Positions 27,578 to 38,198 of a DNA stretch of 64,000 nt are shown piece by piece; positions within the stretch are counted from its first letter, which is position 1, and each line of letters begins with the position of its first letter. Under the pieces are notes generated by a model. That model was given only the letters and a program-made list of their open reading frames with translations. It made no database searches and was not told where the DNA came from. A program made the position numbers and the translations under genes. Origin of the DNA: Cardiobacterium hominis (GTDB lineage Bacteria; Pseudomonadota; Gammaproteobacteria; Cardiobacteriales; Cardiobacteriaceae); assembly GCF_900637305.1 (NCBI RefSeq), contig NZ_LR134365.1, positions 1,419,501 to 1,483,500 of the forward strand, read 5' to 3'.

Positions 27578-28252
27578 ATGGATGAGGTTGCAAACTCAAC
27601 GGATATGCCGCGCGAGCGGATGTTGCACAACGGCGCGCAGGCGCTCGCCGATTATGAGCTGCTCGCCATTTTGCTGCGCACCGGCAGCAAGGGCAGCAAT
27701 GTGCTGGAGTTTTCGCGCGAACTGCTGCGGGGGCGCGGCGGGCTGGTCGGGCTGTTCAACAGCCGCGCCGCCGATTTACAGGCGGTGCGCGGTCTCGGCA
27801 AGGCGAAGACGGCGGAGATTCTCGCGGTAACGGAATTGGCGCGGCGCTTCATGCGCGAGGAAATGCGGCAGCCGTCGTGGTCGTTCAAAACGGCGGCGGA
27901 CGTGCGCGATTACCTCTTGATGCAGTTCAAGGGGCAGGCGCTGGAGGCGTTTGGCGTGCTATTTTTGAACCAGCAACATGGCTTCATCGCCTTTGAGCGG
28001 CTGGCGGCGGGGGCTGCGGCGAAAGTGCCCGTGCCGGTGCGCCAGCTGATTGCCAGCGCCCTGCACCATCACGCCGCTGCCGTTATCCTCGCCCACAACC
28101 ATCCGGCGGGCAGCGGTGCGCCGTCGGCAGAAGACCGCGACGTTACGCGCCATCTCGATGACGCCCTGGCGCTGATGGATATCCGCCTGCTGGATCACTT
28201 CATCGTCGCCGGGAATGAAATGGTGTCGATGCGTGAGCGCGGCGGCTGGTAA
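27578..28252 (+). CDS. radC: RadC family JAB-domain protein
   Basis: 224 residues. N-terminal helix-hairpin-helix region (LQAVRGLGKAKTAEILAV) and a C-terminal MPN/JAB domain with the metal motif AHNHPAGSGAPSAEDRDVT. The family name comes from a historical link to DNA repair that was later withdrawn; true function is unclear. Start at ATG 27578, 32 bp from the divergent coaBC start, as in many gammaproteobacteria. Confidence 0.93.
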   Translation: MDEVANSTDMPRERMLHNGAQALADYELLAILLRTGSKGSNVLEFSRELLRGRGGLVGLFNSRAADLQAVRGLGKAKTAEILAVTELARRFMREEMRQPSWSFKTAADVRDYLLMQFKGQALEAFGVLFLNQQHGFIAFERLAAGAAAKVPVPVRQLIASALHHHAAAVILAHNHPAGSGAPSAEDRDVTRHLDDALALMDIRLLDHFIVAGNEMVSMRERGGW

Positions 28253-28333
28253 ATACAGGCTATTCTATGGAATGCGGCCAGGAATAACGCTACAATGCCG
28301 CGGCCTTACAATGGATGACAGGAAATACTTAAC

Positions 28334-29167
28334 ATGCTCAAAACCGCACTGATTGTGGACGATTCACGACTGGCCCGCCTGACCCTGAAACGCCTGCTGG
28401 CCAAATACGACATCGAAGTGGCGGAAGCCGAAAGCGTCGTCGATGGCGAAAACTGGATTGCGCGCCACACCCTGCCCGACATCGTATTCATGGACATCAT
28501 GATGCCGGATATTGACGGCTACGAAGGACTCGCCCGCCTGCGCGCCGACCCCGACACCCACGACCTGCCGGTCATCATGTACTCCGGCGACATCTCCGAA
28601 GAAGCCCGCCAACGCGCGCGCGATGCTGGCGCCACCGGCTACCTGCCCAAACCCGCCGACGCCAGCCGCCTTGACCATTTGCTCTCCGCGCTGCGCGACC
28701 GCGTCCGTGTTGCCCCAGCGCCGCAACCCGTACACCAGCCGACGCCCGCACCGCAGCCCGTTGCCCCGCCGCCTGTCGCACCGGTCAGCCGACCCTCGGC
28801 GATAGATGACGGCGAATTCGGCGTCGTCACCCCGTCCTACGTCGCTCCCGCTGCCGTACCGCCCGCGCCGCAGGCACAAATCCCGCTTGCCGTCACCTAC
28901 GTTGATACCACCGAAATCACCCGCCGTATTGACGCCCTTGAGCGCCAGCTGAGCAGCGCACAAGAGCGCGCACAACGCGCCGCCGAAGAAGGCAAGGCGG
29001 GCATGAGCAGCGAAATCGAGCGCCACCGCAAAGAAGTCCAACACCTGCAACACCGCCTCGCCGAAAGCGACCGCCGCGCCACCATCTCCATCGTCATCGG
29101 CGCCGTTGCGCTCCTGATCGCGCTGGTCGCCATCGTCTGGCAACTGTTGCCGTCGCTGGGACTTTAA
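28334..29167 (+). CDS. Receiver-domain protein with coiled coil and C-terminal membrane anchor
   Basis: 277 residues. Receiver domain at 1-120: acidic pair Asp9-Asp10, phospho-acceptor Asp54 (FMDIMMPDIDG), Ser84 and Lys106 (YLPKPAD). Then a Pro/Val/Ala-rich linker (about 128-190), a charged coiled coil (about 200-245, EITRRIDALERQLSSAQER, EIERHRKEVQHLQHRL) and a single membrane helix (about 249-272, ISIVIGAVALLIALVAIVW). No DNA-binding or enzymatic output domain. That makes it an unusual tail-anchored response regulator. No histidine kinase is nearby. Confidence 0.85.
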   Translation: MLKTALIVDDSRLARLTLKRLLAKYDIEVAEAESVVDGENWIARHTLPDIVFMDIMMPDIDGYEGLARLRADPDTHDLPVIMYSGDISEEARQRARDAGATGYLPKPADASRLDHLLSALRDRVRVAPAPQPVHQPTPAPQPVAPPPVAPVSRPSAIDDGEFGVVTPSYVAPAAVPPAPQAQIPLAVTYVDTTEITRRIDALERQLSSAQERAQRAAEEGKAGMSSEIERHRKEVQHLQHRLAESDRRATISIVIGAVALLIALVAIVWQLLPSLGL

Positions 29168-29183
29168 GCGATCGACCCTAACG

Positions 29184-29210
29184 AAAAACGCCACGAAAGT
29201 GGCGTTTTTT
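29184..29210 (+). terminator. Rho-independent terminator
   Basis: AAAAACGCCAC-GAAA-GTGGCGTTTTTT hairpin 17 bases after the receiver gene stop. Confidence 0.93.
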
Positions 29211-29220
29211 ATCGCCATAC

Positions 29221-29412
29221 CCTAGGGGCTGTTTACAATTCAGCGAACTAGCCCCTCTCCCTGTGGGAGAGGGGTTGGGGTGAGGGCAGCAAACGATTGA
29301 AAAATCGAAATTTCATCTCGTAAGCGGCATTGTCCACCCCCTCCCCATCCCTCCCCCGCTGCGGGCTTCGCCCTGCAGGGGAGGGAGATTTGAATTGTAA
29401 ACAGCCCCTAGG
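29221..29412. mobile_element. Family B MITE-like element with perfect 21-bp inverted repeats (192 bp)
   Basis: Ends are CCTAGGGGCTGTTTACAATT (plus C) and its exact inverse complement at 29392-29412. Inside: CCCCTCTCCC-TGTGGGAGAGGGG, and a C-rich/G-rich half with CTGCGGGC-TTC-GCCCTGCAG (about 29359-29378). TA occurs at both ends (positions 29223-29224 and 29409-29410). No transposase is encoded inside. It abuts the truncated IS110 transposase with no spacer and replaces that gene's 5' part. Confidence 0.85.
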
Positions 29413-29413
29413 C

Positions 29414-30106
29414 AAAACTGACCACCTCGACGCCAAGATGCTGGCAGATTACGCCCAGGCATTGGATAGCAGAAAGATGGCCGACGACATGTGTTATGCC
29501 CCGCCGAGCGAAGAAGCGCTGGCGCTTGAAGCATTGGTCAAGCGTCGCAGCCAGCTGGTTGAGATGCGCAAAATGGAGAAAAACCGCCTCGAACAAACCC
29601 ATGCCAGCCAAAAAGCGAGCGTGGTCGCGATGATTAAACACCTGGGCGAGCTGATAGCCGCGTTGGACAAAGAAATCGACCAAAGCAACCGCGGCGGATT
29701 TAACGGCAAAGGCGAGATACTCAGTGAAATGAAAGGAGTCGGCAGAATAACCTGCGCCACCTTACTGTCGATGTTGCCGGAGTTGGGCAAAGTGCCACAC
29801 AAACGCGCGGCGCTGTTGGTGGGGGTCGTGCCACCGCCACGTCAAAGCGGCGAGAAAGAAAAGAAAAGCGGCTGCGTCGGCGGCAGGATGGTGGTACGAA
29901 ACGCGCTATACATGGCAGCGCTGACGGCGACGCGCAGTGAGCCGAAGATCAAGGCGTTTTACGAGAAGCTGATGAGCAGGGGTAAGGCGTTTAAGGTAGC
30001 GCTAAACGCCTGCATGCACAAACTGCTGCGCATACTGAACGCGCGGATGCGGGACTATCTCGCAAGTCTTAAAGAAACGGAGGAATCCGAGCTACAAGGT
30101 GCATAA
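29414..30106 (+). pseudogene. IS110-family transposase, 5'-truncated
   Basis: About 230 residues remain. The frame opens with KTDHLDAKMLADYAQAL, the second half of the DEDD catalytic motif; the first Asp and Glu (about 95 N-terminal residues) are gone. A coiled-coil-like middle follows, then the C-terminal Transposase_20 region GVGRITCATLLSMLPELGK, RAALLVGVVPPPRQSG and GGRMVVRNALYMAAL with the serine-containing segment. An upstream in-frame open stretch from 29330 belongs to the adjacent family B element. The 5' non-coding end that would encode a bridge RNA is lost, so the element should be inactive. Confidence 0.87.
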
Positions 30107-30152
30107 CTACCGAGTTTGGTTTCCCCGACCGACGGGTTGGAGAAACACAGTT

Positions 30153-30238
30153 GACTGCAGGGCGAAGCCCGCAGCGGGGGAGGGGGTGTGAAAACCGCAT
30201 AGCGACCGCATTCAAAACGAAACGCAAACAGCCCCTTA
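30153..30238. mobile_element. Family B half element next to IS110 3' end
   Basis: CTGCAGGGCGAAGCCCGCAG at 30155-30174 is the reverse complement of the hairpin inside the 29221 element. Then GGGGGAGGGGGTGTGAAAACCGCATAGCGACCGCATTC-like sequence shared with the 13985 element, ending CAAACAGCCCCTTA. The left half is absent. Bases 30107-30152 are the probable 3' end of the IS110 remnant. Confidence 0.7.
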
Positions 30239-30257
30239 TATCGCGTTCGAAAATAAT

Positions 30258-30274
30258 GCCCGCATCATGCGGGC
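30258..30274 (-). terminator. Rho-independent terminator of gdhA
   Basis: On the minus strand GCCCGC-ATGAT-GCGGGC followed by ATTATTTTC. Lies just past the gdhA stop. Confidence 0.8.
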
Positions 30275-30284
30275 GTTTCCAAAC

Positions 30285-31631
30285 TTATACAATCCCCTGC
30301 GCCAGCATCGCATCCGCCACCTTGACGAAGCCGGCGATGTTCGCGCCTTGGACGTAGTTGATGCTGCCGTCGGCGCGCATGCCGTAGCGCTGGCAGGATT
30401 CATGAATGGCGGCCATGATGCCGTGCAGGCGGTTATCGACTTCTCCGCGCGTCCATGAGAGGCGGATGGCGTTCTGGCTCATTTCCAGACCGGAGGTGGC
30501 AACACCGCCTGCGTTGCTCGCCTTGCCGGGCGCGTAGAGGATGCCTGCCTTGAGGAAGGCTTCGGTCGCCTCCAGGGTGGAGGGCATGTTCGCGCCTTCG
30601 GCGACACAGGTGCAGCCGTTGGCGAGCAGGGTTTTCGCGTCGCTCTCGTCCAGCTCGTTTTGCGTGGCGCACGGCAGGGCGATGTCGGTCGGCACGCCCC
30701 AGGGACGTTTGCCGGGGAAGAATTCCAGCCCCTGTTCCTTGGCATAGACCGCAAGGCGTTCGCGCCGCACTTCTTTCAGTTCCAGCAGCGCTTGCAGTTG
30801 CGCTTCCGTCATGCCGCTGTCGGCAAAGCGGACAAAGCCGCCGGAATCGGAGACGGTCAGCACTTTGGCGCCGCGCTGGATGGCGCGCTCGGCCGCGTAT
30901 TGGGCGACGTTGCCGGAGCCAGAAATGAGTACGCGCTTGCCGCCCAAATCCTGCCCGCGCGTTTGCAGCATGAATTCGGTGAAGTAGATGAGACCGTAGC
31001 CGGTCGCTTCCGGGCGGATGAGGCTGCCGCCGTAGGCGAGGCCTTTGCCGGTGAGCACCGAGGTGAAACCGTTGGTGAGGCGCTTGTATTGGCCAAAGAG
31101 GAAGCCGATTTCGCGGCCGCCGACGCCAATATCACCGGCGGGGACGTCGGTATCCGCGCCAATATGGCGGAACAGCTCGCTCATGAAGGACTGGCAGAAG
31201 CGCATCACTTCGCCGTCGCTCTTGCCTTTGGGGTCAAAGTCGGAGCCGCCTTTGGCGCCGCCCATCGGCAGCGTGGTCAGCGCGTTTTTGAAGACTTGTT
31301 CGAAGGCGAGGAATTTCAGCACGCCCAGATCGACTTGCGGGTGAAAGCGCAGACCGCCTTTGTACGGGCCGATGGCAGAGCTCATCTGCACGCGGTAGCC
31401 ACGGTTGATTTGCGCCACGCCGCGGTCATCAACCCACGGCACGCGGAACATGATGATGCGCTCCGGCTCGACGATGCGCTCCAGCAGCGCCTGTTCGGTA
31501 TAGTGCGGATGTTGCGCGAGAAAGCCTTCCAGACTGGAAAAGACTTCCTGCACTGCCTGATGAAAGACGGGCTGGCCGGGGTCGCGTTGCTGAACACGGG
31601 CGAACAGATTGCTCAGGATAGTTTGGGGCAT
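30285..31631 (-). CDS. gdhA: Glutamate dehydrogenase (NADP type, hexameric)
   Basis: 448 residues from ATG 31631, with AGAGGAG upstream; a longer in-frame start has no support. Motifs: GYRVQMSSAIGPYKGGLRFHP, PMGGAKGGSDFDPKGKSD with the catalytic Lys, DVPAGDIGVGGREIGFLFG, LISGSGNVAQYAAERA cofactor loop and EGANMPST. Length and pattern match the E. coli GdhA class, which aminates 2-oxoglutarate to glutamate. The sucAB-lpdA operon, which uses the same substrate, lies 850 bp away on the other strand. Confidence 0.96.
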   Translation of the reverse strand: MPQTILSNLFARVQQRDPGQPVFHQAVQEVFSSLEGFLAQHPHYTEQALLERIVEPERIIMFRVPWVDDRGVAQINRGYRVQMSSAIGPYKGGLRFHPQVDLGVLKFLAFEQVFKNALTTLPMGGAKGGSDFDPKGKSDGEVMRFCQSFMSELFRHIGADTDVPAGDIGVGGREIGFLFGQYKRLTNGFTSVLTGKGLAYGGSLIRPEATGYGLIYFTEFMLQTRGQDLGGKRVLISGSGNVAQYAAERAIQRGAKVLTVSDSGGFVRFADSGMTEAQLQALLELKEVRRERLAVYAKEQGLEFFPGKRPWGVPTDIALPCATQNELDESDAKTLLANGCTCVAEGANMPSTLEATEAFLKAGILYAPGKASNAGGVATSGLEMSQNAIRLSWTRGEVDNRLHGIMAAIHESCQRYGMRADGSINYVQGANIAGFVKVADAMLAQGIV

Positions 31632-31808
31632 AGTTATCTCCTCTAATAAAGTCAAAAAAACAGCAGAAAAATCTGCTGTATTTGCAATATAAAGCGATTT
31701 TCGCCAAACGCCAAACAAAAAATGCCAAAACGGCAAAAAAACGCCAACGGGGAGCCGTTGGCGGGTTAAAACGGGAGAGGGTTATAGTGGGTCAAGACCC
31801 ACCCTACC

Positions 31809-31847
31809 AATATACATACACGATGAGCGCTACCCTGTATGTATATT
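31809..31847. repeat. Family A palindromic repeat
   Basis: AATATACATACACGATGAGC / GCTACCCTGTATGTATATT. Placed between gdhA and the acetyltransferase stop (31854). Confidence 0.8.
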
Positions 31848-31853
31848 TGCGGT

Positions 31854-32357
31854 TTAAGAAGCGGCGAGGCGTTTCCCCAAAATGACGATATCGGCGCGGC
31901 GGGTTTGCAAATCACAGACTTGCGGCAGGCGTCCCCATTCGGCAAAGCCCTGCGCTTGAAAGAGGGCGAGGCTCGCCGCATTGTGCGCGAAGATGACCGC
32001 CAGCACGTTTTCGATATCGAGCGCGGGCGCGCGGCGCAGCATGTCTTGCAAGAGCCTTTTGCCGAGGCCGCGACCGCGTTGGTCAGGCGCGACGTAGATG
32101 CTGATTTCGGCGCTGATGCGGTAGGCCTCGCGCGGGTAGTAGTCGCTGAAACTGCCCCAGGCGGCTATCGCGCCGTCCGCGTCTTCGACGACGTAAAGCG
32201 GGCGGTTGCCCTGATGCGCCGCAAACCATGCCTGCCGCGCGGCGACGCTTACCGGCGCGAGGTCGGCGGTAGCCTCCCTGCTTGCAATGGTGCTGTTGTA
32301 AATGGCGACGATGGCGGGCAGGTCATCGGCACGGGCGAGGCGGAGGGTTTCGGGCAT
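31854..32357 (-). CDS. GNAT acetyltransferase, phosphinothricin/methionine-sulfone type
   Basis: 167 residues. Begins with LRLARADDLPAIVAIYNSTIASREATAD, the distinctive N terminus of the Pat/MnaT group. The acetyl-CoA loop is APDQRGRGLGKRLLQDML; AVIFAHNAASLALFQAQGFAEWG completes the fold. E. coli MnaT acetylates L-amino acids and toxic methionine analogues; substrate here is inferred. A single gene; its upstream region faces the sucA promoter. Confidence 0.88.
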   Translation of the reverse strand: MPETLRLARADDLPAIVAIYNSTIASREATADLAPVSVAARQAWFAAHQGNRPLYVVEDADGAIAAWGSFSDYYPREAYRISAEISIYVAPDQRGRGLGKRLLQDMLRRAPALDIENVLAVIFAHNAASLALFQAQGFAEWGRLPQVCDLQTRRADIVILGKRLAAS

Positions 32358-32483
32358 AGCTTTGTGATTTCTTGTGTTTTTCCTGTGGGTTAGGGTTGAT
32401 TCTGCGTGATTCGGTGTTGTTTTTATACCCTTATATACGTATTATAACGCCTGCCTGATATTTTTTTTCTTGGGGGTATATGT

Positions 32484-35315
32484 ATGGCTAACTATCAGAA
32501 TCAAAAGGCTTCTTCGCAATTGAGCGGTGGCAATGCCGCCTATATTGAGGCGCTTTATGAGCAGTATCTGGACGCACCGGAGAGCGTTTCCCCGCAATGG
32601 CGCAGTTATTTTGACGACATTCGCGGCGGTCAGGGCGGCGAGAAGCCGCGTCTGCCGGTGCAGGAGCGCTTCGAGGCGCTGGCGCAGTTGCCGCCGTTGG
32701 CAGGCGATGGCGCAGACAGCGAGGCGATTCGCAAACAGGTCGCGGTGCTGGCGCTGATTTCCGGCTATCGCGCCCGCGGGCATCAGGTGGCGGATTTGTG
32801 CCCCATTCATTTGCGCGACCGCCGCGAGGTGCCGGATGTGGATTATCGCTGGCATGGTTTGACGGATGCGGATTTGGACAGCAGTTTCAATACGGGAACG
32901 CTTTTTACCGGCGATATGAAATTGCGCGATATTATTGCGTATTTGGAGAAGGCGTATAAGCATCATATTGGCGCGGAGTTTTCTCATATTCATAACACCG
33001 ACGAGCGCCGTTGGTTGCAAAGGAGATTGGAGCAAGCCGCGCAGGGTTATGGTTTTTCTGCAGCGCGCAAAAAGGAATTGTTAAATACGCTGGTCGCGGC
33101 GGACGGTTTGGAAAAGTATTTGCACAAACGATTCGTCGGGCAGAAGCGTTTTTCTTTGGAAGGCGGCGATGGTTTGATTCCGCTTTTGGATAATGTCATT
33201 CAGCGGCTGGGCAAGAATGGTTCCAAGGAAGTGGGCATTGCTATGGCGCACCGTGGCCGTCTGAATGTGTTAATCAATATTCTCGGTAAACGCCCTGAAG
33301 ATTTGTTCAACGAATTTGAAGGGAAATATACGCCGATGGAAGGTCGCAGCGGCGATGTGAAATATCATATGGGATTTTCTTCCAGCGTCGATACGGAAGG
33401 CGGCGCGGTGGGATTGTCGCTGGCTTATAATCCCTCACATCTGGAATTCGTCAATCCGGTAGTGCAAGGTTCAATGCGCGCCCGTCTGGAGCGGGTGCAA
33501 CAGGCGCAACACGCGGAAAGTGTTTATTCCATCAGCAATTATGCCGTGCCTATTCAGATTCACGGCGATGCCGCCTTTGCCGGACAGGGCATTATTATGG
33601 AAACGCTGCAATTGTCGCAGGTGCGCGGCTATCGTGTCGGCGGCTCGCTGCATATTATCGTCAATAACCAAATCGGCTTTACCACTTCCAATCCGCTCGA
33701 TACCCGTTCGGCGATGTATTGTTCCGATGCGGCGAAATTGATTCAATCACCAGTTTTGCATGTCAATGGCGATGATCCGGAAGCGCTGGCTTTTGCCGCC
33801 GAATTGGCCGCCGATTATTTGCGCGAATTCCAGAAAGATATTTTCATTGATATTGTCTGCTATCGCCGCCTTGGCCATAACGAAGCGGATGAACCGGCGG
33901 CAACGCAGCCGATGATGTATCAGAAAATCCGCAAACATGCGGTACCGGCGCAGGTTTATGCCGAACGTCTGGTCGCCGAAGGCGTGATTGCCGCCGGTGA
34001 TTATGAAAAATTGCAGGACGACTACCGCCAGCGGTTAGAGGCGGGCGATTCCGTTTCCCGCCCGCAGCCGCCGCGTCCGAACGCCAGACTGGAGAATGAA
34101 TGGAAGGCGTTCAGCAAACCGGATATACACGCGCCGGTCGAAACTGCCTATCCGGCCAAAGACCTCACCCGTCTCGGCGCCAAAATCTTCACCCCGCCCG
34201 CCGATTTCACGCCGCACCCCATCGTGGAAAAAATGCTGGCGACGCGCGTGGAAATGTCTGCCGGCAAACAGCCGCTCGATTGGGGCACGGCTGAAAACCT
34301 CGCCTACGCCTCGCTGCTCGAACAAGGCCATCCGGTGCGCGTTTCCGGCGAAGACTGCGGTCGCGGCACCTTCTCGCACCGCCATGCGGTCATCCACGAC
34401 CAGAAAACCGGCGACAGCTACACCGCGCTCGCCCACCTCTATGACGGCCAGCCGTCGGCGCGTATCATCGACTCCATCCTCTCCGAAGCGGCGGTACTCG
34501 GCTTTGAATACGGCTACTCCACCGCCGAGCCGCTGGGGCTGACCATTTGGGAAGCGCAGTTCGGCGACTTTGCCAACGGCGCGCAGGTGCTGATTGACCA
34601 GTTCATCACCTCCGGCGAAACCAAATGGGGACGCTACAGCGGCCTCACCATGCTGCTGCCGCACGGCTACGAAGGCCAGGGGCCGGAGCACTCCTCGGCG
34701 CGGCTGGAGCGCTACCTGCAACTGTGCGCGGAAGACAACGTGCGCGTCTGCGTGCCGACCACGCCCGCGCAAATCTTCCACCTGCTGCGCAGCCAGGTAC
34801 TCGGCACCTTCCGCAAACCGCTGATTGTGATGTCGCCCAAATCGCTCCTGCGCCACAAACTGGCGGTGAGCGACCTGCAAGAACTGGCGGGCGGCGCCTT
34901 CCGCCCGGTGATTGGCGAAATCGACGAACTGCTGCCCGATGCGCAAATCCGCCGCGTCGTGCTGTGCAGCGGCAAGGTTTACTACGACCTGCTGCAAAAA
35001 CGCCGCGACGAGAACCGGCGCGACATCGCCATCATCCGCGTCGAACAGCTCTACCCCTTCCCGCAAAAAGCCGTCGCCGCCGAACTGGCGCGCTACCCCA
35101 ACGCCGACATCGTCTGGTGCCAGGAAGAACCGCGCAACCAGGGCGCCTGGCGACAAATCTACGAAGCACTCGCCCCGGCGCTGCCCGCGGGCAAAGCCTT
35201 GCATTACACCGGCCGCGTCGCCTCCGCCTCGACCGCTGCCGGCTACCTGAAACTGCACAACGCCGAACAGGCCGCGCTGGTGCGCGACGCCCTCGGCTTA
35301 ACAGAAAACCAATGA
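32484..35315 (+). CDS. sucA: 2-oxoglutarate dehydrogenase E1
   Basis: 943 residues, full length. Thiamine-diphosphate features: [51 protein letters not shown] and [14 protein letters not shown]; the C-terminal half carries [14 protein letters not shown] and [22 protein letters not shown]. Forms the 2-oxoglutarate dehydrogenase complex with SucB and Lpd. Start ATG 32484 with TTGGGGG upstream. Codon third positions change markedly near 34080: AT-rich before, C/G-rich after. Ten bases separate the stop from sucB. Confidence 0.97.
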   Translation: MANYQNQKASSQLSGGNAAYIEALYEQYLDAPESVSPQWRSYFDDIRGGQGGEKPRLPVQERFEALAQLPPLAGDGADSEAIRKQVAVLALISGYRARGHQVADLCPIHLRDRREVPDVDYRWHGLTDADLDSSFNTGTLFTGDMKLRDIIAYLEKAYKHHIGAEFSHIHNTDERRWLQRRLEQAAQGYGFSAARKKELLNTLVAADGLEKYLHKRFVGQKRFSLEGGDGLIPLLDNVIQRLGKNGSKEVGIAMAHRGRLNVLINILGKRPEDLFNEFEGKYTPMEGRSGDVKYHMGFSSSVDTEGGAVGLSLAYNPSHLEFVNPVVQGSMRARLERVQQAQHAESVYSISNYAVPIQIHGDAAFAGQGIIMETLQLSQVRGYRVGGSLHIIVNNQIGFTTSNPLDTRSAMYCSDAAKLIQSPVLHVNGDDPEALAFAAELAADYLREFQKDIFIDIVCYRRLGHNEADEPAATQPMMYQKIRKHAVPAQVYAERLVAEGVIAAGDYEKLQDDYRQRLEAGDSVSRPQPPRPNARLENEWKAFSKPDIHAPVETAYPAKDLTRLGAKIFTPPADFTPHPIVEKMLATRVEMSAGKQPLDWGTAENLAYASLLEQGHPVRVSGEDCGRGTFSHRHAVIHDQKTGDSYTALAHLYDGQPSARIIDSILSEAAVLGFEYGYSTAEPLGLTIWEAQFGDFANGAQVLIDQFITSGETKWGRYSGLTMLLPHGYEGQGPEHSSARLERYLQLCAEDNVRVCVPTTPAQIFHLLRSQVLGTFRKPLIVMSPKSLLRHKLAVSDLQELAGGAFRPVIGEIDELLPDAQIRRVVLCSGKVYYDLLQKRRDENRRDIAIIRVEQLYPFPQKAVAAELARYPNADIVWCQEEPRNQGAWRQIYEALAPALPAGKALHYTGRVASASTAAGYLKLHNAEQAALVRDALGLTENQ

Positions 35316-35325
35316 GGAACCCCAC

Positions 35326-36477
35326 ATGACAACAGCAGTAACCGTCCCCGCCCTGCCCGAGTCCGTCGCCGACGCGACCCTGGTGAACTGGAACAAAAAA
35401 CCCGGCGACAGCGTGCGCGAAGGCGAAAACCTCGTCGATCTCGAAACCGACAAAGTCGTCCTCGAAATGCCCGCCCCGGTCAGCGGCGTGCTGAAAGAAA
35501 TCACCGCCCAGGATGGCGCGACCGTCACCGGCGGCGACATCATCGCCTACATCGAAGAAGGCGCGGTTGCAGACGCTCCTGCCGCTGCCGCACCCGCTGC
35601 GGAAAAAGCCGCTGCCCCCGCCGCTGCCGCCGCAAGCGCTGACGACAAAGCCCTCAGCCCGGCAGCGCGCAAAATCGCCGCCGAAGCAGGCGTTGCCGCA
35701 GGCGAGGTCGCCGGTAGCGGCCGCGGCGGCAGAGTGACCAAAAACGACGTCAAACAATACCTCGCCGGAGGCAATCGCCGCCTGGAAGAGCGCGTACCGA
35801 TGACCCGCCTGCGTAAACGCATCGCCGAGCGCCTGCTCGACGCACAGCACAACGCCGCTATGCTCACCACCTTCAACGAAGTGAACATGCGCGCGGTGAT
35901 GGCACTGCGCAAAAAATACCAGGACGCCTTCGTCGCTAAAAACGGCGTCAAACTCGGCTTCATGTCCTTCTTCGTCAAAGCCGCGGTCGAAGCGCTGAAA
36001 AAATACCCGGCGGTGAACGCCGCCATTGACGGCGACGACATCATCTACCACAACTACTGCGACATCGGCATCGCCGTCTCCTCGCCGCGCGGCCTCGTCG
36101 TCCCCATCTTGCGCAACGCCGAACAACTCGGCTTTGCCGACATCGAAAACGGCATCCTCGACTACGCGGGCAAAGCCAAAGACGGCAGCCTCGCCATCGA
36201 AGACATGACCGGCGGCACCTTCACCATCACTAACGGCGGCACCTTCGGCTCGATGATGTCCACCCCCATCATCAACCCGCCACAAAGCGGCATCCTCGGC
36301 ATGCACAACATCGTCGAGCGCCCCATCGCCGAAAACGGCCAAGTCGTCATCGCGCCGATGATGTACATCGCGCTGTCCTACGACCACCGCATCATCGACG
36401 GGCGCGAAGCGGTCGGCTTCCTCGTTGAAATCAAACAACTCATCGAAGACCCGGCGCGGCTCATCCTGAACCTGTAA
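35326..36477 (+). CDS. sucB: Dihydrolipoyl succinyltransferase E2
   Basis: 383 residues. Lipoyl domain 1-80 with [11 protein letters not shown] (lipoyl Lys about 43), Ala/Pro-rich linker, peripheral-subunit-binding domain ([24 protein letters not shown]), second linker, and the catalytic acyltransferase core ending with [12 protein letters not shown] (catalytic His and Asp). It transfers succinyl from E1 to CoA. AGGAA precedes the start, and spacing to sucA indicates one operon. Confidence 0.97.
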   Translation: MTTAVTVPALPESVADATLVNWNKKPGDSVREGENLVDLETDKVVLEMPAPVSGVLKEITAQDGATVTGGDIIAYIEEGAVADAPAAAAPAAEKAAAPAAAAASADDKALSPAARKIAAEAGVAAGEVAGSGRGGRVTKNDVKQYLAGGNRRLEERVPMTRLRKRIAERLLDAQHNAAMLTTFNEVNMRAVMALRKKYQDAFVAKNGVKLGFMSFFVKAAVEALKKYPAVNAAIDGDDIIYHNYCDIGIAVSSPRGLVVPILRNAEQLGFADIENGILDYAGKAKDGSLAIEDMTGGTFTITNGGTFGSMMSTPIINPPQSGILGMHNIVERPIAENGQVVIAPMMYIALSYDHRIIDGREAVGFLVEIKQLIEDPARLILNL

Positions 36478-36485
36478 CCACGAAC

Positions 36486-36614
36486 GGCTCCCTCCCCCTG
36501 TGGGGGAGAGCTGGGGTGGGGGCAGCAAGCACCCCGCAGAGCGAAAAGCCAAAAACCGTAGCATCATTGCCGTTTGCCATTTACATACACCAAGAGCGCT
36601 CAGGTGTATGTATA
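36486..36614. repeat. Family B core fragment and a family A palindrome
   Basis: 36486-36531 has CTCCCTCCCCCTGTGGGGGAGAGCTGGGGTGGGGGCAG-like sequence, as inside the 29221 element, without the ends. 36580-36614 is a family A dyad: TTTACATACACCAAGAGC / GCTCAGGTGTATGTATAA. Both lie in the 239-bp gap between sucB and lpdA, which otherwise holds no recognised signal. Confidence 0.7.
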
Positions 36615-36716
36615 ACGCAAACCGAACGGCGCCCTCCCCCGTGGGCAAGGTTAAATAACAAACCGCGCTGACAAGCGGAAAACCGCGTCCCCCCGCACAA
36701 CCGGAAAAAAATCCCC

Positions 36717-38135
<1,419 letters not shown>

Positions 38136-38143
38136 AATACCCC

Positions 38144-38172
38144 AACCGGAACGCGGGCAACCCGTTCCGGTT
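38144..38172 (+). terminator. Rho-independent terminator of lpdA
   Basis: AACCGGAACG(c)GGG-CAA-CCCGTTCCGGTTT hairpin with one bulged C, followed by TTCTTC. Confidence 0.8.
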
Positions 38173-38198
38173 TCTTCATTCACACACAAGAAAAACCC

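Noticed and set aside
29330..30106. Intact IS110 transposase including the upstream in-frame part
   Set aside because: The first 28 codons are family B element sequence; the N-terminal catalytic residues are missing.
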